The notes beneath the pieces are model-generated. The model searched no databases. It saw only the letters and a program-made list of their open reading frames with translations, and had not been told where the DNA came from. DNA of 64,000 nucleotides. Source: Nonomuraea terrae (GTDB lineage Bacteria; Actinomycetota; Actinomycetes; Streptosporangiales; Streptosporangiaceae). The stretch covers positions 30,988 through 94,987 of the forward strand of contig NZ_SMKQ01000010.1 in assembly GCF_004348995.1 (NCBI RefSeq). The letters run 5' to 3'. Below, piece by piece: positions 18,341 to 26,291 of this stretch. The stretch's first letter is position 1. Each line of letters starts with the position of its first letter. Position numbers and translations under genes: made by a program.

Positions 18341-18355
18341 GTCTGACATCAGTCA
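18341..18355. promoter_or_regulatory. Candidate GntR operator between divergent genes
   Basis: The 81-bp divergent gap contains GTCTGAC at 18341-18347, the GT-N3-AC core favoured by FadR/FCD regulators, overlapping a perfect TGAC-N4-GTCA dyad at 18344-18355. It lies about 25 bp from the GntR start and about 45 bp from the monooxygenase start, a good position for control of both directions. Confidence 0.4.
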
Positions 18356-18377
18356 ACGGGTGTGGCAGAATGTCCCG

Positions 18378-19172
18378 GTGAATACGGAGCAGACGCGTGC
18401 CCCCGTCCGGTACGAGCCGCTCGCTCGCACGCCCCTCCCGGACGTCATCGCCGAGCAGTTGCTGGCCGAGATCGACTCCGGCGCCCTCCGGCCGGGTGAC
18501 CGGCTGCCTTCCGAGCCCGAGCTGGCCCGGCAGCTGCAGGTCGGCCGCAGCTCGCTGCGCGAGGCCATCCGCAAGCTGCACACGCTGGGCGTGGTCGAGG
18601 TCGTCCGGGGGCGCGGCACGTACGTCCGGCACCGCACGGAGCCTGAGCCGACCCCGCAGTTCGTCAACTGGAGCGCCGACCAGGGGCCGGCCGTCGCCGA
18701 GTTGCTGGAGGTCCGCATCGGGCTGGAGCTGGCCGCGGCGGGGCTGGCCTGCGTACGCGCCACCCAGGCCGACATCGACGAGCTGGCGGCGCGCTGCCGC
18801 GAACACGAGGCCGCCCGGCGCAAGGGTGATCTGGCCGTGCTCGTGCGCACCGACGAGCAGGTCCACGAGGGCCTGATCCGGGCCGCGCACAACGACCTGC
18901 TGCTGCAGGTCTATCTGGCGCTGGTGCCGGAGATGGCGGAGTTCCGCGAGCACACGCTGGCGCTCCAGCGCGCCGACGAGCGCTTCGACCCGCACCACCG
19001 ATCCATGCTGACCGCGCTGGTCGAACGCGACGCGGCGGGCGTGCGCAAGGCCGTGCTGCAGCACGTGGCGGCGCTCTACGGCGAGGTCAAGGCGGCGGGC
19101 ACCGCGAAGACGGGCCGGCCGCCCGCGGGCCGGATGCTCGACTACGCCACGATCGTGGCGACCTTCAGCTGA
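18378..19172 (+). CDS. GntR-family regulator, FadR/FCD subfamily
   Basis: Transcription factor of 264 residues divergent from the molybdenum-enzyme operon. The winged helix (LPSEPELARQLQVGRSSLRE) covers about residues 25-90 and an all-helical FCD ligand domain follows, with Asp and His residues (RTDEQVHEGLI, DPHHRSML) in the places that bind metal and small carboxylates in this family. GTG at 18378 is preferred over GTG at 18360, which adds six residues. Divergence from the operon makes it the likely substrate-responsive repressor of the pathway. Confidence 0.88.
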   Translation: MNTEQTRAPVRYEPLARTPLPDVIAEQLLAEIDSGALRPGDRLPSEPELARQLQVGRSSLREAIRKLHTLGVVEVVRGRGTYVRHRTEPEPTPQFVNWSADQGPAVAELLEVRIGLELAAAGLACVRATQADIDELAARCREHEAARRKGDLAVLVRTDEQVHEGLIRAAHNDLLLQVYLALVPEMAEFREHTLALQRADERFDPHHRSMLTALVERDAAGVRKAVLQHVAALYGEVKAAGTAKTGRPPAGRMLDYATIVATFS

Positions 19173-19209
19173 AGGCCCCGCCCCCGTGAGGGGACGGAGC
19201 CCGATCGGG

Positions 19210-21381
19210 TCATCGCAGGGCGAAGGCCCGCTTGATCGTCTGCTCGACCGTGCCGCCGGAGCGGTCCCAGGCCGTGACCTTCAGCGACACGTGGCCGGTG
19301 CGGCCTCGGTGGTCGGTCTTGACGCGGTACGCGTCCTTGTGCCGGCTCACCTTCGCCTGCGTCCAGCTCGCGCCGTCGTCGTACGACACGTACGCCGTGG
19401 CCCCTGCCGCCCGTGCGGGGGCCGCGCCGTGGGGCGTCCTGACGGAGAACTCGAACGTGTGCTGACCGCGTGCCGGCACGCTGCCGTGCAGGTCCACGCC
19501 GAGGTCGTAGTCGATCGTGAGCAGCGGCAGCACCTCCCGACCGGCGGTGCGGGCCTAGGTGAACGTCCACGTCGTGGCCGTCTCGGTGGCGGTGCCCCAC
19601 CAGGGCGCGGTCCGCCGGGCGCGCAGGTCGAGTCGGTAGGAGGCCCGTTCGGCGGGAAGCGCGAACGTCTGGTTGTACAGCTCCGCCCCCGACGCGATCA
19701 CCTCGTCCCCGCGGGACAGCGCGAACGACGCCTCGTCGCCCAGAGCGTGGACGAAGCCGAAGTGGTCGGGGTCGGAGTCGCCGAACGCGGGCGCCGTGAT
19801 CCGCAGCGCGTCGCCGGTGCGCTGCGCCGGCAGGCCGAACTCGGCGTACGCGCTGGACGGGTCGCGCGGCTGGCCGGGCCCGCCGGTCGCGAACCAGTGC
19901 TCGGCGACCCGCTGTCCCGCCCGGTAGGAGCGGTCACCGCTGATCAGCTCGGCCCCGTCGACGGACCGCTGGAACTTGGCCCGCACGACCATGTCACCGG
20001 GAGTCGCCCACTCCACCCGCCGCATCGCGCCGACGATCGGCGACGGCTTGAGCATGATGCCGCCGACGTCCGGCAGGAAGCTGGCGCGCGTGCCGTAGCC
20101 GGCCTCGTCCGTGGTGCCGTGGTAACTGGCGTCGATGCGGGCCATGGTCCGCGGTGACACCTCGTAACGCAGGTTCCTCGGCACGGCATCGTGCCAGCGC
20201 AGCACGTCGTACCAGTACGGGCTCACCGAGGTGCCCCGGAGGCGCACCCGGCCCGCCGCGCGCAGCGCCGCCGCGTCGTCGAAGCCGGTGGTGAAGGCGG
20301 GCGTGCGCAGGCCGCTGCCCCAGTAGGCCAGGGTGCCGGCCGGGTCGTGCGCCGCCACCACGACGACGGGGGCGCCGGCCGCGCCCGCGCTCTCGACGGT
20401 GGCGAGCATGTCGGCCCCGGGCCGGTAGGTGAGCAGCGCGAGCTTGCCGCGCAGGTCGAGACCGGTGAGGTCCTCGCGGGTGCCGGCGTCGTACACCTGA
20501 AGGTCGAGCCGCCCGTCGAAGGCCGGCCCGTAGTCCATGAGGACCAGCCGCACGTCCTCGCCCTTGGCGGTGCCCTTGAGGCTGCCCTTGAGGCTGCTCG
20601 TGACGGCGGCGAACGGCTGGTACAGGTCCCAGTGGTGGTACATCCGGAACAGGCCCGTCTCCGCCGCGGCGATAGGCGTCACGTAGGCGCGTTCGGTCGC
20701 GGCCGTCATCGTCCACGACGAGTGCAGGCCGGGCGCGTCCGTGTCGCCGTAGCGTACGTGGCCGATCGTGATCTTCGTGTGGTCGGCGTCCCTCTCCGCG
20801 GTGTCCAGGACGATGCGGGCGGCGGAGCGGGCGTCGAGCGGGATCGTCGCCGGGCCGGTGATCTCGACGTCGGCGGCGCCCGCGCTGGCGAGCACCCGGG
20901 TCCTGCGCGCGCCCGCCGGCACCGGCTGGGCGGACGGCGCGCTCCTCGCCGCCTGGCCGTAGCTGACGATCAGCGGCAGCGAGGCGCGGCCCGCGTCGTC
21001 GTAGCCGGCCTCGATGAGGGTGGTGACGTTGAACAGCTCCGTGTCCAGCCGGTTCGCGGCCAGCAGCGGGCGGGCCGTCTCCGGGATGACGTACAGGTCG
21101 CCGTCGCGCTCCACGGTCTTGAACGCGGGCTGCGTCCGGCCCGGGGACGGGCGCGGGGTCACGGCGCGGCGGCCGTCGGGGTAGGTCTGGACGTCGATGA
21201 CGTCGCCGGTGATCAGCGTCAGCGCGTGCGCGGCCGGCGGCCCAGCTGGTGGGGCGCTCGACGGAACGCTCGGTGGGGCGGGCGGCGGGTCGCCGGCGGC
21301 TGCACTCGCGGGGACGGCCGGCCCGAAGGCGAGCACGGCCGCGGCGAGGACCGCTCCGAGGGCACGGTGGGGTGGGGGCAT
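19210..21381 (-). pseudogene. Secreted S8 (subtilisin-like) peptidase remnant without catalytic domain
   Basis: The reading frame starts with a Sec signal peptide (hydrophobic core then ASAAAG), followed by the propeptide of large actinobacterial S8 peptidases (LTLITGDVIDV, DLYVIPETARPLL, TELFNVTTLIEAGYDD). After about residue 170 it jumps directly into C-terminal domains (ITGPATIPLDARSA onward, with a PA-like segment). The Asp/His/Ser catalytic domain is missing. An in-frame TAG at 19555-19557 then interrupts the last beta-sandwich; beyond it the same frame continues ARTAGREVLPLLTIDYDLGV to a stop at 19210. ATG at 21381 has GAAGGA upstream. Two independent lesions suggest a decayed gene; a non-catalytic product of about 608 residues could still be made. 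Confidence 0.7.
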
Positions 21382-21399
21382 CCTGGGGCTTCCTTCGAG

Positions 21400-21460
21400 G
21401 GGTCCGCGCACGTCACGGGTCCGCGCACGTCACGGGTCCGCGCACGTCACGGGTCCGCGC
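21400..21460. repeat. Three 17-bp tandem repeats plus a partial copy
   Basis: GGGTCCGCGCACGTCAC occurs three times in perfect tandem (21400-21416, 21417-21433, 21434-21450), followed by its first 10 bases (21451-21460). The array lies immediately upstream of the peptidase-remnant start. It could be an iterated operator or a slippage-generated satellite. Confidence 0.9.
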
Positions 21461-21565
21461 GGTGATCACCATGCGCAGGACAACCTGTCAGGAAGCCGGC
21501 AGAGGAGCAAGAGATCTACGAGGCGCAGGTACGCCACGTCGTGTTTCCGCCGCCCATGATCACGA

Positions 21566-22615
21566 TCAGCCGAACGCCGGCATGATCCGGTCGTGGATCA
21601 GCCTGAGCTGGGTGTCCACGTCGGCGACCTCGGGCAGCTCCCTGCCCATGAACTGCTTGACCAGGGTCGCGTCGGTGACGGCCAGGATCATGTGGTTGAC
21701 GCCCGCGGGCTCGATCTCCCGTTTGATCTTCTCCACGCACTCCTCGGGCGTCCCGGCGATCGACAGGCGCTCGCCCAGTTCGGGCGGGGTGAGCTCGATC
21801 GCCCTGCCCAGATCTCCGGCCCCCAGGGCGTCCACGACGGGCTTCATGGCCGACGGCTCGACCCCGTTGCGTTCCAGCTGTTCCGCGGGCATCGAGGACG
21901 CGTACAGCCCGACCATGCTCCGCGCCGCCTCCTTCGCCACGGCGGAGTCGGGCCCGGTCGCGAAGACCACCCACGCGCCGATGTCCATGGAGGCCCAGTC
22001 CTTGCCCGCCCGCTCGGCGCCGATCCGGAAGTTGCGCACCGCGTAGTCGTACGCCTCGCGGGTGTAGCTGAGCGCGTGGTGGACGCCGTCGGACAGCTCG
22101 CCGGCCGCCTGGAAGGACTTCGGGCCGCGCATCGCGCCCAGCTTCACCGGCACCCGCTCCTGCACCGGGCGGGCGAAGGTGAACAGCCCGTCGTAGGTGA
22201 AGAACTCGCCCTCGTACGTGATCGCCCCTTCGTCGAGCAGCGTGCGTACGACGTGGGCGGCCTCCTTGACCCTGGACAGCGGCTTGGTGGTGGTCCAGTC
22301 GATGGCGTACTGCGCCAGCAACCCGAAGTTGCCGCTGGACAGCACGACCTCGGCGCGGCCGCCGCTGAGCTCGTCGAGGGTCGCCGTCGCCTGCGCGATC
22401 AGCGACGGCTCGCGCAGCACCACGGAGGAGACGCTGGGCCCGAACCTGATCCTGCCGGTCTGCAGCGACGCGGCGGCGAACAGCAGCCACAGATCCTTGT
22501 GCCAGGTCTCGTCGGCCGCGTAGCAGGCGTAGAAGCCCAGCTCGTCGGCCAGCCTGATCGAGGCGAGGGAGTCGCGCAGGGGGTAGTCGGGGAGCATCAC
22601 GTAGCTGAACTTCAT
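21566..22615 (-). CDS. LLM-class flavin/F420-dependent oxidoreductase
   Basis: A second luciferase-family enzyme, 349 residues. It shows MKFSYVMLPDYP at the N-terminus, RLADELGFYACYAADE, a VVLREP strand, ELSGGRAEVVLSSGN and FQAAGELSDGVHHAL, the usual barrel landmarks, and an IAGTPEECVEKIKRE C-terminal helix. The length and pattern are close to F420-dependent 5,10-methylenetetrahydromethanopterin reductase-like proteins. ATG at 22615 follows a strong AGGAGG. It is monocistronic, with a motif-rich leader region upstream (22647-22710). Substrate unknown. Confidence 0.88.
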   Translation of the reverse strand: MKFSYVMLPDYPLRDSLASIRLADELGFYACYAADETWHKDLWLLFAAASLQTGRIRFGPSVSSVVLREPSLIAQATATLDELSGGRAEVVLSSGNFGLLAQYAIDWTTTKPLSRVKEAAHVVRTLLDEGAITYEGEFFTYDGLFTFARPVQERVPVKLGAMRGPKSFQAAGELSDGVHHALSYTREAYDYAVRNFRIGAERAGKDWASMDIGAWVVFATGPDSAVAKEAARSMVGLYASSMPAEQLERNGVEPSAMKPVVDALGAGDLGRAIELTPPELGERLSIAGTPEECVEKIKREIEPAGVNHMILAVTDATLVKQFMGRELPEVADVDTQLRLIHDRIMPAFG

Positions 22616-22646
22616 CGTTCCTCCTGGGGGTGCCCGCCCAACGCTA

Positions 22647-22710
22647 TGACGTGCCATGTCAAAGGGCAATACATAGCCTGTCAATGGACATCGCGCCCTT
22701 CAGTGGACAT
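22647..22710. promoter_or_regulatory. Cluster of TGTC/GACA half-sites upstream of LLM oxidoreductase
   Basis: The intergenic region holds an imperfect dyad TGACGTGCCATGTCA at 22647-22661, a perfect TGTC-N4-GACA dyad at 22679-22690 and a direct repeat TCARTGGACAT at 22681-22691 and 22700-22710 (19 bp apart). These repeat one half-site, TGTC/GACA, in several phases, as expected for a regulator-binding region. The gene controlled is most likely the oxidoreductase starting at 22615. Confidence 0.35.
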
Positions 22711-22835
22711 TCCGGACGGAGGGGAGTCGCGCACGAGACAGGTCAAGACCGGGGTTCGCCGGGCCGGAATGAACATTAAAGATTTTTCATGTGCGACTCA
22801 TCTCCACGCACCGCATTGAGCCCGACACTAAGACC

Positions 22836-23195
22836 ATGAACATTCTGCGACGCATTGCAGTTCTGGGTGGGATCGTCGCATTCCCCTTGGGGATTGCCGC
22901 CATCAGTCACGCCTTGTCCGATACTTCGGGGCGGCCTGAGACGCCGGCGAGCGTCTCGCCGGCCAGCGTGCAGGTCAGCACCCAGCCGGCCACCCCCAGC
23001 GGCGCGCCCACGGGCACCCGCCCCTCGGCGAGCGAGACCCCGTCCGCCACGCCCAGCGCCGCCCCTTCCGGCACACCCGCGCCGGCCCGCGTGGCCACAC
23101 CCTCCGCTTCCGCGGCGGACGAGGACGACGACCTCGACACCGAGACGGACACCGACACCGACGACGAGCGCGACTCCGAGCTCGACGACGACTGA
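22836..23195 (+). CDS. Small exported Ser/Thr/Pro-rich protein with acidic tail
   Basis: Hypothetical protein of 119 residues that I cannot assign to a family. Residues 1-25 look like a signal or anchor peptide (ILRRIAVLGGIVAFPLGIAA). A Ser/Thr/Pro/Ala-rich low-complexity stretch follows, and the last 25 residues are almost entirely Asp/Glu/Thr (EDDDLDTETDTDTDDE). Such polyanionic tails can bind calcium or other cations at the surface. ATG at 22836 places the signal peptide at the N-terminus; a start at 22791 would precede it with 15 polar residues. Codon usage matches neighbours. Confidence 0.6.
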   Translation: MNILRRIAVLGGIVAFPLGIAAISHALSDTSGRPETPASVSPASVQVSTQPATPSGAPTGTRPSASETPSATPSAAPSGTPAPARVATPSASAADEDDDLDTETDTDTDDERDSELDDD

Positions 23196-23443
23196 GGCGG
23201 CCTGTCATCCCGGGCGTTTACGACGCTCCGGACAAAGAGGGGGAAATCCGCCGTCGCGACGGTGTCAAGTCGTTCGCGGATATCGGGCGGCCCGCATTTC
23301 ACATCCTTTCTGTACGAGGGTGAGGCCGGCCGCCCATGCGGTTCCGAAGATGAAAGTTCTCTCATAGAGGGTTCATTTTCGCCTAACCACCCGTCCCCAC
23401 CCTGGACACGGTCACCAAAACCGTGCGAGTCGATAGGGGTTCC

Positions 23444-24946
23444 GTGGCAGAGGCGAAAACTGTGGCAAGTTCCACCTCACCCGAGGAGCGATCCGGCGGT
23501 CCGGGCGGAAAGGACCGATCGGCGGCCAGAAGCACCTGGCGGCGCGTCCTGCTCGGCGGCGCCGCCGTCGCGGCCTGCGCCGCCATCTGGCTCGGCGCCA
23601 CCGACCTGGCGATGGGCGGGCGCATCACCCTGGCGGTCTTCGTCGTGGCCACGCTGCTGTGGATGTTCACCTCGGTCGACGACACGTTCATCGCGCTGGG
23701 CGCGGGCCTCGTGCTGGTCGTCACCGGGGTCCTGGAGGTCGAGGTGCTCTTCGGCAGCCTCGGCGATCCGACGATCTGGCTGCTCATCTTCTCGTTCGTG
23801 ATCGCGGCGGGGGTCTCCAGGTCGGGGCTCGCCACCCGGGCCGGCGCGTTCCTCGTCTCCGGCGCCAGGACGGTCCGTCAGCTCACCCACCTGACGACCG
23901 CCGCGCTGGTGATGACCGCGTTCGCGATCCCGGCGACCTCGGGGCGGGCGGCGCTGGCGCTGCCGATCTTCCTCGCGCTCGCGCGGGCGCTCGGGGATCG
24001 CCGCCGGGTCATCCTCGCGATGGCCCTGATCTTCCCCACCGTGATCCTGCTGTCCGCCGTCGCCACGCTGATCGGGGCGGGCGCCCACCTCATCACGGCC
24101 GAGATGCTGGCCCAGACCACGGGGCACCGGATCGACTTCGTGCAGTGGCTGGTGCTGGGCGTGCCGCTGGCGATCGTCTCCTCCCACCTCGCGGCCGAGC
24201 TGGTGCTGATGCTCACCACCCGCCGCGCGGACCGCAGGGAGCCGGTGCGCATCACCGCCGAGTCGATCGGCGAGGCCACGAAGACGTCGGTCACCGGGCG
24301 GATGAGCGAGGCCCAGACCCGCTCCGCCACGCTGCTCGCCGTGATCGTCGTCCTGTGGTGCAGCGAGCCCCTGCACGGCGTCTCCCCCGCGGTGGTCGCC
24401 TGTGTCGGCGCCCTCGTCACCGCCTCCCCCGGGCTCGGCACCATCCGGCTGAAAGACTCCTTCTCCACCGTTCCGTGGCCGATGTTGCTCTTCATGGCCG
24501 CCACGATGGCGATGGGCGTGGCGCTGACCACGTCAGGCGCGGCGGCGTGGATCACCGATCGCCTGTTCGGGCCCGGGCAGGGCCCGGCACTGCCGGCCTG
24601 GCTGTTCCTGGGCGTCGTCATCGCCCTGAGCACCGCGGCCCATCTGGTGCTGCAGTCCCGCTCGGCCCGCTCCAGCGTGCTCGTGCCGCTGGTGATCGCC
24701 GCCGCGTCGGGCACAGGCGTCTCGCCCGCCGCCGCCGCGTTCGCCTCCACCGCGGCCGCCGGCTTCTGCCAGACGCTCCCGTCGTCGGCCAAGCCGGTGG
24801 CGCTCTTCCACCAGGTCGACGGCGTCACCACCTACACCCCGCGCCATCTGCTGCGCGTGGCGGCCGTGCTGGCTCCGCTCTCGGCCGGGCTCGTCCTGCT
24901 CTTCTCTCTCATGGTGTGGCCGTACCTCGGCCTGCCGGTCCGCTGA
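23444..24946 (+). CDS. SLC13/DASS-family anion transporter
   Basis: Integral membrane protein of 500 residues, about eleven hydrophobic segments, of the divalent-anion:Na+ symporter/ArsB-like superfamily. LFGSLGDPTIWLLIFSFVIA, the PATSGRAALALP loop and QTLPSSAKPVALF (re-entrant serine/proline loops) are typical. GTG at 23444 has AGGGGT upstream; GTG at 23423 is the alternative. It is followed 29 bp later by glycerate kinase, so glycerate, tartronate or a C4-dicarboxylate is the probable substrate. That link is inferred from gene order only. Confidence 0.82.
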   Translation: MAEAKTVASSTSPEERSGGPGGKDRSAARSTWRRVLLGGAAVAACAAIWLGATDLAMGGRITLAVFVVATLLWMFTSVDDTFIALGAGLVLVVTGVLEVEVLFGSLGDPTIWLLIFSFVIAAGVSRSGLATRAGAFLVSGARTVRQLTHLTTAALVMTAFAIPATSGRAALALPIFLALARALGDRRRVILAMALIFPTVILLSAVATLIGAGAHLITAEMLAQTTGHRIDFVQWLVLGVPLAIVSSHLAAELVLMLTTRRADRREPVRITAESIGEATKTSVTGRMSEAQTRSATLLAVIVVLWCSEPLHGVSPAVVACVGALVTASPGLGTIRLKDSFSTVPWPMLLFMAATMAMGVALTTSGAAAWITDRLFGPGQGPALPAWLFLGVVIALSTAAHLVLQSRSARSSVLVPLVIAAASGTGVSPAAAAFASTAAAGFCQTLPSSAKPVALFHQVDGVTTYTPRHLLRVAAVLAPLSAGLVLLFSLMVWPYLGLPVR

Positions 24947-24975
24947 ATCCCTCCAGTGCGGTTCAAAGGAGAATC

Positions 24976-26190
24976 ATGCTGCGCATCGTCGTCGCCCCGA
25001 GCGGTTTCAAGGAGTCACTTTCGGCCGAGGAGGTCGCGGAGGCCATCGCCGGCGGAGTACGCCGCGTCGTTCCCGACGCGGCGATCGACACGGTCCCGCT
25101 CATCGACGGCGGCGAGGGCACGGCCGAGTCCCTCGCCCGGACCACCGGCGGCCGTCTCGTGCCGCGCGTCACCACCGGGCCCACGGGAAAGCCGGTGCGC
25201 TCGCACTTCGCCATCACCGGCGGCTCCGGGCCGCGCACGGCCGTGGTCGAGATGGCGGCCACCGCCGGCTTACGCCTGGTGCCGGGCGACGAACGCGACC
25301 CGGGCCGTACGACCACGTACGGCGTGGGCGAGCTCATCACGGCGGCGCTCGACGCGGGGGCCCGCCGGATCCTCGTGGGTTGCGGCGACTCCGGCACCTC
25401 CGACGGCGGCGCGGGCGCCCTACAGGCGCTCGGGGCCAGGCTGCTCGACGCCGGCGGCGACGAGCTCCCGCGCGGTGGCGCCGCGCTGGCCCGGCTGCAC
25501 CGCATCGACCCGACCGGGCTCGACCCGCGGCTGCCCGAGACCGAGATCCTCGTCGCCTGCAACCCCTTCAACGTGTTGTGCGGCGAGAGCGGGGTGGCCC
25601 GGGTGTTCGGGCCGCAGAAGGGCGCCACGCCCGAGCAGGTGGAGCTGCTCGACCAGGCATTGTCGCGATGGGCCGACGTTCTGGAACGTGACATGGGCGT
25701 GAAGGACATCGACATCCGCACGGGCCCCGGCACGGGCGCGTCGGGCGGCCTCGGGGCGGGCCTCGCGGCGCTCGGCGCCCGGCTGCTCCCCCGTTTCGAC
25801 GTGCTCCTCGACTACGTCGATCTCGACCGGCTGCTGGCCCGTTGCGACCTGGTGTTCACCGCGGAGGGCGCGATCGACTTCCAGACCTCGCGCGGCAAGA
25901 TCCCCGCCGAGGTGGCCCGGCGGGCCAAGCGCTACGACAAGCCGGTGCTCGCGCTGGCCGGCACCATCGGCGTGAACGCCCACCTGGCCTACGACTGCGG
26001 CATCGACGCCTTCACCAGCATCCTGCCCGCGCCGGTGGCGCTGGCCGAGGCGATGTCGCGCGGCGCGGAGTTCCTCAGCGACGGCGCCGAACGCGCCCTG
26101 CGGGTGCTGCTCCTCGGCACGTCACTGACCTTGGCCGCCCGCGAGCGCCTGGCGCACTGGCCGGGCCGGCGTGTGGCCCTCGACCTCTGA
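24976..26190 (+). CDS. glxK: Glycerate kinase (GlxK family)
   Basis: Type I glycerate kinase of 404 residues; it phosphorylates D-glycerate (usually to 2-phosphoglycerate), feeding glycolate/glyoxylate and tartrate carbon into glycolysis. Family blocks present are APSGFKESLSAEEVAEAI at the N-terminus, PLIDGGEGTAESL, GCGDSGTSDGGAGALQALG, CNPFNVLCGESGVARVFGPQ and TAEGAIDFQTSRGKIP. ATG at 24976 has AAAGGAGA 4 bp before it. It is probably co-transcribed with the DASS transporter, making a compact uptake-and-activation module. Confidence 0.93.
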   Translation: MLRIVVAPSGFKESLSAEEVAEAIAGGVRRVVPDAAIDTVPLIDGGEGTAESLARTTGGRLVPRVTTGPTGKPVRSHFAITGGSGPRTAVVEMAATAGLRLVPGDERDPGRTTTYGVGELITAALDAGARRILVGCGDSGTSDGGAGALQALGARLLDAGGDELPRGGAALARLHRIDPTGLDPRLPETEILVACNPFNVLCGESGVARVFGPQKGATPEQVELLDQALSRWADVLERDMGVKDIDIRTGPGTGASGGLGAGLAALGARLLPRFDVLLDYVDLDRLLARCDLVFTAEGAIDFQTSRGKIPAEVARRAKRYDKPVLALAGTIGVNAHLAYDCGIDAFTSILPAPVALAEAMSRGAEFLSDGAERALRVLLLGTSLTLAARERLAHWPGRRVALDL

Positions 26191-26240
26191 CCTCGCCCGG
26201 GCCCGGCCGGCTCTCGATCGTGTCGCGTGCGCACGAGGCA

Positions 26241-26274
26241 ACCTGTTATACAGGTCAGCGTCCTGTCATATAGG
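26241..26274. promoter_or_regulatory. Paired CCTGT-type operators upstream of mqo
   Basis: ACCTGT-TAT-ACAGGT (26241-26255) is a perfect 6-bp dyad with a 3-bp spacer. Exactly 20 bp further, CCTGTCATATAGG (26262-26274) repeats the 13-bp core with two changes from CCTGTTATACAGG. Two sites two helical turns apart, 18 bp before the mqo start, suggest cooperative binding by a dimeric regulator, most simply the GntR protein encoded after mqo. The AT-rich centre CATATAGG may also be the -10 region. Confidence 0.55.
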
Positions 26275-26291
26275 TTGCGAGGAGCCATCAG

